Source: Methylobacter sp. KS41 (GTDB taxonomy: Bacteria > Pseudomonadota > Gammaproteobacteria > Methylococcales > Methylomonadaceae). From it: 64,000 bases of DNA. The stretch lies in the NCBI GenBank assembly GCA_002862125.1, contig PHSP01000004.1:104935-168934 (forward strand), read 5' to 3'. This document shows positions 27,938 to 36,692 of this stretch, in pieces. The notes beneath the pieces are model-generated. The model did not search any database. It was not told the origin of the DNA and saw only the letters and a program-made list of their open reading frames with translations. The translations under genes were made by a program, and so were the position numbers. Each line of letters starts with the position of its first letter. Within the stretch, counting starts at the first letter, position 1.

Positions 27938-28987
27938 TCAGTTCCAAACAGCATTACCGGCGCTATCCTTGATGCTTTCCTTCCAGGATGATTCGATCAG
28001 CTTAACGACTTTTTCAGGCATCGGAACGTAAACCAGTTCTTCGGCCATTTTACCGCCATTTGCATAGGCCCATGAAAAGAACTTCAAGACTTCCTTGGCA
28101 TTGGCCGGATTTTCCTGGACTTTATGCATCAGGATAAACGTTGCTCCGGTGATAGGCCAGGAATCCTTGCCCTCTTCATTGGTCAGGATTTCGTAGAAGC
28201 CTGGAGCATGTTCCCAATCCGCGCCCGCCGCCGCTGCCTGGAAGGTAGCGATGCTTGGATTGATAAATTCGCCGTCCTTGCTTTGCAGCATGGTGTAAAC
28301 CATCTTGTTTTGCAGCGCGTAAGCATATTCAACGTAGCCGATAGAACCCTTGATGCGTTGTACGTAGGAAGCGACCCCTTCGTTTCCTTTGCCGCCCACG
28401 CCGGCTGGCCAATCAATTGAAGTGCCGACTCCTGGCTTGGTTTCCCAGGCCGGGCTTACTTTTGACAGGTAATTGGTGAAAATAAAAGTCGTGCCGGAGC
28501 CGTCTGAGCGGTGCACAACGGTAATTTTCAAGTCGGGAAGCTTGACATCCTTATTCAGTCCGGCGATTTCAGGATCATTCCACTTTGTAATTTTGCCCAG
28601 AAAGATGTCGGCGATCAAGCTGCCGGTCAGCTTGATTTTACCGGCTTCTATGCCAGGGAGATTGACAACCAGAACTTCGCCGCCCATGACAGCCGGGAAC
28701 TGCACCAATCCGTCTTTTTCGAGCTCATCAGGCTTCAACGGCATGTCGGATGCGCCGAAATCAACTGTTTTGGCATTGATCTGCTTGATCCCGCCTCCTG
28801 AGCCGATCGACTGGTAATTCATGCCAACATTGCTTGTGGCTTTGTATGCTTCCGCCCATTTTGAATAAATCGGATATGGAAACGTCGCTCCCGCGCCGGT
28901 GATGTCCATAGAAAATGCGCTTGTCGCTACGGACATGCCAAGAATCGCAATTGCAATGATCGAATTGCGGCTTTTTAATGCAAACAT
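27938..28987 (-). CDS. pstS: Periplasmic phosphate-binding protein PstS
   Basis: A 349-aa solute-binding protein. A signal peptide (hydrophobic IIAIAILGMSVATSAFS) is followed by mature DITGAGATFPYPIYSKWAEA, the typical PstS opening. Phosphate-binding blocks include SGGGIKQI, DFGASDMPL and HRSDGSGTTFIFTNYL. It heads the pst operon and is preceded by a Pho box and -10 element about 80-110 bases upstream, so induction by phosphate starvation through PhoB is expected. Confidence 0.95.
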   Translation of the reverse strand: MFALKSRNSIIAIAILGMSVATSAFSMDITGAGATFPYPIYSKWAEAYKATSNVGMNYQSIGSGGGIKQINAKTVDFGASDMPLKPDELEKDGLVQFPAVMGGEVLVVNLPGIEAGKIKLTGSLIADIFLGKITKWNDPEIAGLNKDVKLPDLKITVVHRSDGSGTTFIFTNYLSKVSPAWETKPGVGTSIDWPAGVGGKGNEGVASYVQRIKGSIGYVEYAYALQNKMVYTMLQSKDGEFINPSIATFQAAAAGADWEHAPGFYEILTNEEGKDSWPITGATFILMHKVQENPANAKEVLKFFSWAYANGGKMAEELVYVPMPEKVVKLIESSWKESIKDSAGNAVWN

Positions 28988-29063
28988 TAAAGTGCTCCTA
29001 TTAATTTTAGAAAAGTGTATAAAAGGGTTGCATGTAGGTTTAGTTACCCGGGTTTTCTCCGCG

Positions 29064-29097
29064 ATTCTAACAATACAATATTACAGTTATATGACAT
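29064..29097 (-). promoter_or_regulatory. Pho box and -10 of the pstSCAB operon
   Basis: On the minus strand, ATGTCATATAACTGTAAT (29097 down to 29080) matches the PhoB box consensus of two 7-base CTGTCAT half sites separated by an AT-rich 4-base spacer. After 10 bases comes TAGAAT (29069-29064), a good -10, which is the normal spacing for PhoB-activated promoters. The pstS start is about 77 bases further on. Confidence 0.8.
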
Positions 29098-29222
29098 GAA
29101 AGGCGTTTACCTTGTAACCAGGGAATCATCATGTCCGTTTTATCCATCTCTTGGAAAGTGAAATTACCGGATTAAACAGAGCGCTTCCAAATACATTTAA
29201 GCAAATGCCTATGGCCTGAATG

Positions 29223-29987
29223 CTAGGCCTTTTCAGTTACGAAAACCCCGGACTTGCTCACATACTCAGCAGTCAGGAATAACGCGTGCAACAGGAAGTT
29301 TGCGCCATTTGCCTGCACAGACACGACGCGGGCGATACCATGCAGATTATCAGAATTGAACTTGAGCACCTGCCCGGAGCGCGCGCCATATTTTGTCAGC
29401 ATGCTGATGCCGGATGGCGACAAGTCGCGCAACTGCGCCGGATATCCGGCATGAGGCCAGCTTGGATAGATGACGACCGCCCCGGCTTTCGCAATCCGGA
29501 CTGATGAACGCCGGCCGAATAACTCGCGAAGGCGGTCATCGGGAACCGTTTGGGCAGGGGTTAAGGGGCTTGCACAATGGATGCAGTGCTTATTGGCTCG
29601 CGGCGAAAACGCCAGATCGGCAGCACAGAAATGACAGCGCCGCAACGCAGCAGACGAAGGTTCCTTTTCGCCATTCTCGCCGGACTGGCTGGCGCCGGAT
29701 CCACGAGGCCGTGACCATTTATTTGTATCGCTGGGTTCTTTCTGGACAGGGCGCCCACGCATTTGGCATTTTCGCGAGAACAGCATTTCGTCGTACTGTC
29801 TGCGCTTTACCGGATCGCTGAGTATTGCATAAGCCTGATTGATCAGCACGGCTGACTCATGATCTCCGCCCAGATCGGGATGCATATTAAGCTTAGACAT
29901 GAGGCTCCGATAACTCGCCTTGATAATCTCGATCGGCGCCTCTGGCTGCACATAAAGAATGCGGTAAAGATTGCGTCGGTTTTTCAT
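29223..29987 (-). CDS. J-domain / zinc-ribbon / PilZ-like protein
   Basis: A 254-aa protein with an unusual domain order. Residues about 5-68 are a J-domain (LYRILYVQPEAPIEIIKASY, the HPD motif in NMHPDLGG, and AYAILSDPVKRRQYDEMLF), which would stimulate a DnaK-type chaperone. Residues about 115-140 have two CxxC pairs (CHFCAADL and CIHCASPL), a probable zinc ribbon. The C-terminal 90 residues (RRSSVRIAKAGAVVIYPSW, AQLRDLSPSGISMLTKYG) look like a PilZ domain, which may bind c-di-GMP. No operon partner is visible. Function is not known; the c-di-GMP link is inference. Confidence 0.75.
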   Translation of the reverse strand: MKNRRNLYRILYVQPEAPIEIIKASYRSLMSKLNMHPDLGGDHESAVLINQAYAILSDPVKRRQYDEMLFSRKCQMRGRPVQKEPSDTNKWSRPRGSGASQSGENGEKEPSSAALRRCHFCAADLAFSPRANKHCIHCASPLTPAQTVPDDRLRELFGRRSSVRIAKAGAVVIYPSWPHAGYPAQLRDLSPSGISMLTKYGARSGQVLKFNSDNLHGIARVVSVQANGANFLLHALFLTAEYVSKSGVFVTEKA

Positions 29988-30265
29988 TGCGTGGATTCAA
30001 CTCCGAAGTGCAACCTTTGTAATCACGTTGCGCTGTCCTTGAATGAGTTTAAAAATTCAAGCATAGTATATTCACAGGGCTTCACAAGTAAGCGGAATTT
30101 TGAACCCGCCTTCTTGTGAACAGGCTGCCAATACTTGCTTAATGCAAACTTTTTTGAATTATTTCCTTCGCTTCCGGCATTTAATACTGTTTTGAAGAAA
30201 CAAACAACCCCCCGGTCAGGTTACAATGCTTCATTCCATTTCACTTATCAATTGCTGATGACAAA

Positions 30266-31006
30266 ATGAACAACTCGATTATTTATGCGCTCGATTTTGA
30301 TGGCGTTATCTGCGACAGCGCGGTGGAAACTGCAATAACGGGCTGGAAAGCTGCCGGCAGTATCTGGAAGGATATGCCCAGGACCTTGCCTCCGGAAATG
30401 GTTGATCAATTCCGGTTAATCAGGCCGAACATAGAAACGGGTTACGAAGCGATATTGGCAATGCGCCTGCTTTATCTGGGGGAGGACATCGAGGACAACT
30501 TTAACGGCAAAATACAAACCTTGTTAAAGGATGCGCAAACCTCCGTCAGCGACCTGAAGAAGCTGTTTGGAGAAACCCGGGATATCTGGATTGCCAATGA
30601 CTTGGCCGAATGGGTCATGATGAATCCGTTATTCGCCGGCGTAGCAGCAAAGCTGCGCAAGCTTGAGCAACAGTATCCCTGGTATGTGGTCACCACCAAG
30701 CAAGAGCGTTTCGTCAAACAGATTCTAAAAGCCAATGCAATTGATTTGCCGGACGAGCGCATTTTCGGCCTGGATCGTAATATGAGCAAGGTGGAAGTGC
30801 TTAAGCGGCTTTTAAAGAACCATCCAAACAAAACGATTTATTTTGTTGAAGACCGGCTGCCAACGCTGTTGAATATTTTGAATACCGGCGAGCTTGCAAG
30901 CGTTAAACTGATTTTAGCGTTATGGGGCTACAACACCGCCGAGGATAAGGAGACGGCCGCCGGACAAGCCCTTACCTTACAACAGCTTGAACATTTTCTT
31001 GCCTGA
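30266..31006 (+). CDS. HAD-superfamily hydrolase
   Basis: A 246-aa haloacid-dehalogenase-like phosphatase. Motif I is ALDFDGVICDS (nucleophile Asp10, acid/base Asp12). A helical cap region follows. VVTTKQERFVKQ supplies the motif II threonine and a possible motif III lysine, and TIYFVEDRLPTL gives motif IV acids. The substrate cannot be told from sequence; phosphoglycolate phosphatase-like proteins are related. It stands alone, with 278 bases of non-coding sequence upstream. Confidence 0.78.
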   Translation: MNNSIIYALDFDGVICDSAVETAITGWKAAGSIWKDMPRTLPPEMVDQFRLIRPNIETGYEAILAMRLLYLGEDIEDNFNGKIQTLLKDAQTSVSDLKKLFGETRDIWIANDLAEWVMMNPLFAGVAAKLRKLEQQYPWYVVTTKQERFVKQILKANAIDLPDERIFGLDRNMSKVEVLKRLLKNHPNKTIYFVEDRLPTLLNILNTGELASVKLILALWGYNTAEDKETAAGQALTLQQLEHFLA

Positions 31007-31364
31007 TAGTCCTCGCTGGAGAAATAAAATTTCAACCCGGTATTCACCGGAGTAATAGCAGCTCACTGTCCTTGTCCCCGGCTCTATCGCTGTTTTTATC
31101 CGCATGATGGAAAATTGACCGGCGATACGCGATAAGACGCCGAAGATTCCGGATCGAAAATAAAACCGGTCCGGTAATCTTCATCAACGCGCGTGTCCGT
31201 TTAACCAGCCAAAAACAAACCGCGGCGGATTTGAAAAGCTGTTGCGTTAGCCATCAGCATGACGCCTCTGGCCCGAACATATCTGTCAATGGAGATTTTG
31301 CCATGGGTTATTCAGGCATTATTTCAAGCCTGAATTTGCGGACTAAACAGCAAAACGCAACTCC
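31007..31364. other. Non-coding stretch, nothing recognised
   Basis: 358 bases between the HAD gene and the rhodanese gene, which converge. I see short imperfect hairpins (for example AACCCGGTATTCACCGGAGT) but no T-run terminator, RNA gene or conserved reading frame. Confidence 0.4.
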
Positions 31365-31742
31365 TTATTCAAATTCAAGACCCGCTTTTCTCCAGGCATT
31401 TGCACCCCCTTCAAGATTAGATAAATTACTGTAGCCTAATTCATGAAGCGACCTTGCCGCCGCGTTTCCCATGGGGCCGCCTTCGCAATACAGATAAATG
31501 GGGGTATTTTTATCCGTGGGAAATTTGTCTTTGTATTTCTCGATTTCGTTATAAGGAACAAAAAGATCAGTGCCTTTTATATGCTGCTGTTCCGGCGTGT
31601 GAACATCAACAAGGAATATGTCCCCGGTATGCATGAGCTGGTTCAATTGTGCAGGGGTGATAGACTTCACATAATCCGGCTTTTGAAACATGCAACCGCT
31701 CAAGACCAGGATAAGCGCCAGCATGGAATATATTTTTTTCAT
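31365..31742 (-). CDS. Rhodanese-like lipoprotein
   Basis: A 125-aa protein with an N-terminal lipoprotein signal (MKKIYSMLALILVLSGC, lipobox LSGC with Cys17) and a single rhodanese domain. The domain contains the active-loop cysteine in YLYCEGGPMGNAAARSL and ends with LEGGANAWRKAGLEFE, typical of rhodaneses. It is probably membrane-anchored and periplasmic. ATG 31742 is used; the frame could be extended ten residues to a TTG at 31772, but that would precede the signal peptide. The particular sulfur or redox role is unknown. Confidence 0.85.
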   Translation of the reverse strand: MKKIYSMLALILVLSGCMFQKPDYVKSITPAQLNQLMHTGDIFLVDVHTPEQQHIKGTDLFVPYNEIEKYKDKFPTDKNTPIYLYCEGGPMGNAAARSLHELGYSNLSNLEGGANAWRKAGLEFE

Positions 31743-32075
31743 ATTTAGGATTTCAGCATTCAATAGTTTCAAGGTAATTTACTGACAATTTTATGAATCG
31801 GATTGCCGGACTAATAAAATTAAACCCAACAAATAACCATTCTCCACAGGTAAATTCTTCCTCGTTAAAATTAAGTCAGCGTTCTTTCGTACTATAACAT
31901 GACGAGCCGGTTTTGGCAGAATCCGGTCCATTTCATCAAGGCAAATAACCATGATCCCTGTCTTTTTGCCGAATCCCTGATTGTCTTTTTAGATGGCGGC
32001 AGTTGCCGGCTCAGCTGAAGGCAAGATTTAAGCGAGTTACTCCAAACAGATGCATAACTCGCCTGCCGACGTTTT

Positions 32076-32112
32076 CAATCCGGTGCAAAACCGGCACTGT
32101 ATTGGCAAGTAA
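32076..32112 (+). promoter_or_regulatory. Sequence resembling the core of a cobalamin riboswitch (weak)
   Basis: CAATCCGGTGCAAAACCGGC continues ACTGTATTGGCAAGTAA, close to the AATCCGGTGCGAAACCGG-ACTGT-GCAACxGTAA core of B12 riboswitches. A possible B12-box remnant (CCAGACCT) lies about 40 bases on. The GGGA upstream of the core and a full AGCCxGAAGACCTGCC box are not seen. It lies 120 bases before the NrdR-box promoter of nrdJ, so it would be outside a transcript from that promoter. Confidence 0.2.
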
Positions 32113-32218
32113 TGCGCTATTTTCAGCGTCAAAAACTCCCTGTTAAAAAATCCAGACCTTAAAAAACAAGCACCTGGAAAGCCTTTTTTCGAGTGTTGTT
32201 ATTTGCCTGAAAAATCTA

Positions 32219-32246
32219 TTGTTTTTTCGATAAAACACTATATATT
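32219..32246 (+). promoter_or_regulatory. Probable nrdJ promoter
   Basis: TTGTTT (32219-32224) and TATATT (32241-32246) are separated by 16 bases, about 124 bases before the nrdJ ATG. The -10 lies inside the first NrdR box, as expected for a promoter repressed by NrdR. Confidence 0.5.
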
Positions 32247-32281
32247 GTGCTAACAATTTTTAAAATGTCCATATATAGATA
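32235..32281 (+). promoter_or_regulatory. Pair of NrdR boxes upstream of nrdJ
   Basis: ACACTATATATTGTGC at 32235-32250 matches the NrdR box ACACWATATATWGTGT almost fully. A weaker copy, TGTCCATATATAGATA at 32266-32281, keeps the CxATATATAG core. Their start-to-start distance is 31 bases, the three-helical-turn spacing typical of NrdR operators. NrdR is the ATP/dATP-sensing repressor of ribonucleotide reductase genes. Confidence 0.75.
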
Positions 32282-32369
32282 TTTATGCCTGAATCAGACT
32301 AGCAGTAAGGTGCTGATTTATGGTTTCTTTTCACTTAACTTAAGCTACTACAGCCAGGGATATACAGCT

Positions 32370-35300
32370 ATGTCAGCACAACTTCATGTCATCGCCAGCT
32401 CCGTCACGGAAATTCCTTTTCAAGATGCCTCAATGGATATCTGGGACACGAAATACCGCCTGAAAACCAAGGACGGCGTGGCGATTGACGGCTCTATTGA
32501 TGAAACCTATCAACGGGTCGCCAGAGCGCTATCTGACGTGGAAAATGACAAAGGCAAACAGGAGCAGTATTACAAGGAGTTCCTGTGGGCCTTGCGCCAG
32601 GGCGCGATTCCAGCCGGACGCATCGTTTCCAATGCCGGGGCATTGGCGCATAAGCCATCGACTTCAACGATTAACTGCACGGTGTCCGGCACTATCGCCG
32701 ATTCCATGGATGATATTCTTGGCAAGGTGCATGAGGCTGGGCTTACGCTGAAGGCGGGCTGCGGAATCGGTTATGAATTTTCCACCCTGAGACCTAAAGA
32801 CGCTTATGTGTCAGGCGCCGGCGCTTATACTTCCGGGCCGCTGTCATTCATGGATATTTATGACAAGATGTGCTTCACCGTTTCGTCCGCAGGCGGACGG
32901 CGCGGCGCGCAAATGGCCACTTTCGATGTCGGCCATCCCGACGTCGTTGAGTTTATCCGCGCCAAGCGTGAAAATGGCCGCTTGCGGCAGTTTAATCTGT
33001 CGCTGTTGATTAGCGCCGAGTTCATGCAGGCGGTAAAAAATGACCTGCCCTGGCCGCTGTCATTTCCAGTGACCGAAAAAGAAGTCAAGCTCGATAAACT
33101 GGACTTGACTGACGACACCCAAATTATCTGGCGCGAACTACCCGTTAAAGAAGGCTATGTCGTTAATAACGACGGGCTGATCGCCTGCAAAATAACCAAA
33201 ACCATCCCTGCGCGCCGCTTGTGGGACATCATCATGAGTTCCACCTATGATTATGCCGAACCTGGATTTATTCTGATCGATAAAGTTAACGAGATGAACA
33301 ACAACTGGTTTTGTGAACAGATTCGCGCGACCAATCCGTGCGTAACAGGCGACACCTGGATTCAAACAGAGCAAGGCCCCAGACAGGTTAACGCTATCCT
33401 GGGCCAGCAAATCAATGTATTGGTCGATGGTCAATCACACCAGTCCGGCATTGACGGGTTCTTTAAAACCGCAACGAAAGACGTGGTTAGATTAACAACA
33501 AAAGAAGGTTACAGCCTGCGTCTGACTGATGATCATCAGGTGCGCAAAATTACCCGCCTTGATCGTTATAACCTAGAGACAGAATGGTGTCCTGCCGGTC
33601 AGCTGAATGCCGGAGACCGGGTTCTGCTGAATAATCATCGCCAACATGCTCACTGGAAAGGAAAATACAGCGAGAATCAAGGTTATTTAATCGGATTATT
33701 AGCCGGAGACGGCGCCTTAAAAGAAGATAAAGCCGTATTGTCTGTCTGGAAAAACGCTCAAGTCATGAATAGCGGCATCCATTACTTGAATGCAGGTGTT
33801 GATGCCGTTATGGACAAGGTTATGGCAGCCACTGCGGAATTTAACACCCGCAGCGACTTTAAAGGCTGGGCTGAAATAGCCGGAAGAAACGAATACAGGC
33901 TTAGTTTCGCCGAGCTGAAAACGCTGGCTGAAGAACTCGGCATGTCCCCCGGCAACAAATGTATCGGCGCACAAATCGAAACAGCATCGAGTGATTTTTA
34001 CCGGGGCTTTTTACAGGGATTTTTTGACGCCGACGGTTCTGTTCAAGGCAGTCAAACCAAAGGCGTCAGTATTCGCCTTGCCCAATCAGACCTTCCTTGT
34101 CTGGAAGCTGTACAGCGCATGTTGCTTCGTTTGGGTATCAACTCGACCCTCTATCGCAACCGTCGTCCAACCGGCATGACAAAACTGCCTGATGGCAAAG
34201 GCGGTGTCGCTGATTATAAAATTTCTCCGCAGCATGAGCTTGTCATCAGCGGCGATAATCTTGCCGTTTACCAGAAATTAATTAACTTTACCGATTGCAA
34301 CAAAGCGGCGCAACTTGAATCTGTTTTAAAAAATTACCAACGCCCATTAAACCGGGAGCGATTTGTCGCTACGGTTGAATCAATTACGCCTGATGGCTGC
34401 GAAGACGTATTCGATATACAGGTTCCCGGCATCAACACCTTTGACGCCAACGGCTTACATGCGCACAATTGCGGCGAGCAGCCGCTGCCGCCTTACGGCA
34501 GTTGCCTGCTCGGCTCCATCAACTTGACCCGTTTTGTTAAGAAACCCTTCACCAATGACGCCTATTTTGATTGGGATACTTACCGAAAAACCATCAGAAT
34601 CTTTACGCGGATGCTGGATAATGTCGTGGAAATCAATGGCCTGCCGTTGCCTCAACAACGCGAGGAAATTACCGGCAAACGCCGCCACGGCATGGGTTAT
34701 CTGGGTCTGGGCTCGACCGTTACCATGCTGGGCATGAGATATGGCGACGTCCCTTCGCTGCAATTTACCGAAGAAGTGACCAAAGTCCTGGCGGTGGAAG
34801 GCTGGAAAGCGGGATTATCCCTGGCCAAGGAAAAAGGCCCTGCGCCGATTATGGAACAGCTGTTCACAGTCGATGGCGAAATGCTGCACAAGCGCCCTGA
34901 AATGATTGCCGATGGTTATAAAGCCGGCGATCAGGTTCCCGGCAAACTGTTACACGCAAAATACAGCCGCTATATGCAACAACTGGCTAAAGAGGAACCG
35001 GCGCTGATTGCGGATCTGATTGAAACCGGCTCGCGCTTTACCCACCACAGCTCAATTGCGCCGACCGGCACTATTTCCTTGTCATTGGCTAATAACGCCA
35101 GCAATGGCATAGAACCCAGCTTTGCCCACCATTATTCGCGCAACGTGATCCGCGCCGGTAAAAAATCCAAGGAAAAAATCGACGTTTTTTCTTTTGAGCT
35201 GCTGGCTTACCGGGTATTGGTCAATCCCAAAGCCATGCCGTACAGCGAGGACCCGGAGCAGAAATTGCCGGATTATTTTATCGCGGCTGATGATGTCACT

Positions 35301-35651
35301 CCGAAACAGCACGTTGATATACAGGCCGCCGCGCAAAAATGGATAGATTCCTCCATCTCCAAGACAGCCAACGTGCCCACTGACTTTCCCTACGAAGACT
35401 TCAAGTCAATCTATGAATATGCTTATGACATGGGCCTGAAAGGCTGCACGACCTTCCGCTTTAATCCCGAAGTATTCCAGGGCGTGCTGGTCAAGGAAGC
35501 CGACCTGGAAAACACCACCTATCAATTCACGCTGGAAGACGGTCACGTGGTGGAATTCAAAGGCAACGAAGAAGTGGAATACGACGGCGAAATACACAGC
35601 GCCGCTAATCTGTTTGATGCGTTGAAAGAAGGATATTACGGGAAGTTTTAA
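32370..35651 (+). CDS. nrdJ: Adenosylcobalamin-dependent (class II) ribonucleotide reductase NrdJ, large part, with intein
   Basis: A 1093-aa precursor; removal of the intein (residues 324-700) leaves a 716-aa enzyme. It reduces ribonucleotides using adenosylcobalamin. Extein blocks include the substrate-binding STINCTVSGTI, GCGIGYEFSTLRP, RRGAQMATFDVGHPD, the split active-site motif NPCGEQPLPPYGSCLLG (cut after NP) and TGTISLSLANNASNGIEPSF. ATG 32370 is used because MSAQLHVIASSVTEIPF starts the conserved N-terminus; the frame is open upstream to 32247 but that part overlaps the operator region. The C-terminal redox domain is encoded separately, 1.0 kb downstream (nrdJb). Expression is probably controlled by NrdR. 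Confidence 0.95.
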   Translation: MSAQLHVIASSVTEIPFQDASMDIWDTKYRLKTKDGVAIDGSIDETYQRVARALSDVENDKGKQEQYYKEFLWALRQGAIPAGRIVSNAGALAHKPSTSTINCTVSGTIADSMDDILGKVHEAGLTLKAGCGIGYEFSTLRPKDAYVSGAGAYTSGPLSFMDIYDKMCFTVSSAGGRRGAQMATFDVGHPDVVEFIRAKRENGRLRQFNLSLLISAEFMQAVKNDLPWPLSFPVTEKEVKLDKLDLTDDTQIIWRELPVKEGYVVNNDGLIACKITKTIPARRLWDIIMSSTYDYAEPGFILIDKVNEMNNNWFCEQIRATNPCVTGDTWIQTEQGPRQVNAILGQQINVLVDGQSHQSGIDGFFKTATKDVVRLTTKEGYSLRLTDDHQVRKITRLDRYNLETEWCPAGQLNAGDRVLLNNHRQHAHWKGKYSENQGYLIGLLAGDGALKEDKAVLSVWKNAQVMNSGIHYLNAGVDAVMDKVMAATAEFNTRSDFKGWAEIAGRNEYRLSFAELKTLAEELGMSPGNKCIGAQIETASSDFYRGFLQGFFDADGSVQGSQTKGVSIRLAQSDLPCLEAVQRMLLRLGINSTLYRNRRPTGMTKLPDGKGGVADYKISPQHELVISGDNLAVYQKLINFTDCNKAAQLESVLKNYQRPLNRERFVATVESITPDGCEDVFDIQVPGINTFDANGLHAHNCGEQPLPPYGSCLLGSINLTRFVKKPFTNDAYFDWDTYRKTIRIFTRMLDNVVEINGLPLPQQREEITGKRRHGMGYLGLGSTVTMLGMRYGDVPSLQFTEEVTKVLAVEGWKAGLSLAKEKGPAPIMEQLFTVDGEMLHKRPEMIADGYKAGDQVPGKLLHAKYSRYMQQLAKEEPALIADLIETGSRFTHHSSIAPTGTISLSLANNASNGIEPSFAHHYSRNVIRAGKKSKEKIDVFSFELLAYRVLVNPKAMPYSEDPEQKLPDYFIAADDVTPKQHVDIQAAAQKWIDSSISKTANVPTDFPYEDFKSIYEYAYDMGLKGCTTFRFNPEVFQGVLVKEADLENTTYQFTLEDGHVVEFKGNEEVEYDGEIHSAANLFDALKEGYYGKF
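33339..34469 (+). other. In-frame intein with LAGLIDADG homing endonuclease, 377 aa
   Basis: The insert begins at the Cys of CVTGDTWIQTEQGPRQV and ends GLHAHN before the extein Cys of CGEQ. These give the required splice residues: Cys1, a block B-like region (LRLTDDHQVRKI), terminal His-Asn and a +1 Cys. Two LAGLIDADG helices are visible: YLIGLLAGDGAL (about residue 438 of the precursor) and FLQGFFDADGSV (547). Removal rejoins ATNP and CGEQPLPPYG exactly, the conserved active-site motif. The precursor should self-splice; the endonuclease may still be active because both acidic residues are present. Confidence 0.95.
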
Positions 35652-35719
35652 AGTGGGTTAAGGTGTGAACCCAATGGGGATGCTGTGTTGTTTTAGCTTC
35701 TTTAATTTCTTACTAAACG

Positions 35720-36463
35720 ATGGATAAAAACTTTTCTGACTATATAGTTTATGTTGATGAAAGTGGAGATCATGGCTTAAAAACCATAGACTCACAATAT
35801 CCGGTTTTTGTATTGGTGTTTTGTATCTTCAAAAAAGATGATTACATTCATACAGCAATACCTTTATTACAGACGTTCAAGTTTAAGCATTTCGGACATG
35901 ATCAAACTATTTTACATGAAACTGATATTCACAAAGATCGTGGCGATTTCGCTTTTTTGAAAAGCAAAACAGTAAAAACAGCTTTTTTGGATGAATTAAC
36001 CGACATCGTTCAAAAGACGCCGTTCGTTTTAATAAGCACAGTTATTAAAAAAGAACCTTTTTGTCAACGATATAGTTCGCCGGAAAACCCTTATCATGTT
36101 GCCTTGCGTTATGGATTGGAGCGTGTTTTTTATTACCTGTCAGAACAACAAACGGGCCTGGCAATCACACATGTCGTAGTTGAAAAACGCGGCAAGGTAG
36201 AAGATGGCGAACTGGAGCTGGAATTTCGTCGTGTATGTGATGGTTATAATTACCCCAAAACACCATTGCCTTTCGAATTAAAGTTTGTGGATAAAAAAAG
36301 CAACTCAACTGGTTTGCAACTGGCGGACTTAATCGCTAGACCCATTGGTTTGCATGTACTCAAGCCCGGACAGGACAATAGAGCTTTTACAATTATTGAA
36401 GATAAGTTTTACCGGAACGGTAACGGCAATAGAAACGGCTTTGGATTAAAATGCTTCCCATAA
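35720..36463 (+). CDS. DUF3800-family protein
   Basis: A 247-aa protein with the DUF3800 layout: the opening IVYVDESGDHGLK (acidic pair), HETDIHKDRGDF in the middle and NSTGLQLADLIARPIGLHVL near the end. DUF3800 proteins have an RNase-H-like fold with conserved acidic residues and are common in mobile and defence settings; the activity is not established. It lies between the two class II reductase genes, 68 bases after nrdJ, is AT-rich compared with them and is followed by a clear terminator. It looks like an insertion. Confidence 0.85.
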   Translation: MDKNFSDYIVYVDESGDHGLKTIDSQYPVFVLVFCIFKKDDYIHTAIPLLQTFKFKHFGHDQTILHETDIHKDRGDFAFLKSKTVKTAFLDELTDIVQKTPFVLISTVIKKEPFCQRYSSPENPYHVALRYGLERVFYYLSEQQTGLAITHVVVEKRGKVEDGELELEFRRVCDGYNYPKTPLPFELKFVDKKSNSTGLQLADLIARPIGLHVLKPGQDNRAFTIIEDKFYRNGNGNRNGFGLKCFP

Positions 36464-36469
36464 TAAACA

Positions 36470-36502
36470 AAAAGCCCCGATGCTTCCACCGAGGCTTTTT
36501 GT
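36470..36502 (+). terminator. Intrinsic terminator after the DUF3800 gene
   Basis: AAAAAGCCCCGATGCTTCCA continues CCGAGGCTTTTTG: a hairpin (AAGCC-CG paired with CG-GGCTT, one mismatch) with a T-run on the plus strand. It begins 7 bases after the DUF3800 stop, and A-runs on the other side could allow two-way function. It would separate nrdJ from nrdJb transcription. Confidence 0.75.
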
Positions 36503-36692
36503 CGACCGGGAATCCCCAATCCTTAAAACCATTATCTATTAGTTACGTGAGTCAGGTCAAGTTAATAACGTTCGTAAATTTGATGAGGAGCGAACTCTTG
36601 TACCGGCGTACCAACAGGCATTTTGTTGGAGGCATGACAAGATGACACAAAATTCAATAGAAAAAGTTTTTTAATACAAGCTAATAGCAACA

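Noticed and set aside
32247..32369. Upstream extension of NrdJ to 32247
   Set aside because: It would overlap the NrdR boxes and adds a stretch unlike the family; ATG 32370 begins the conserved N-terminus.
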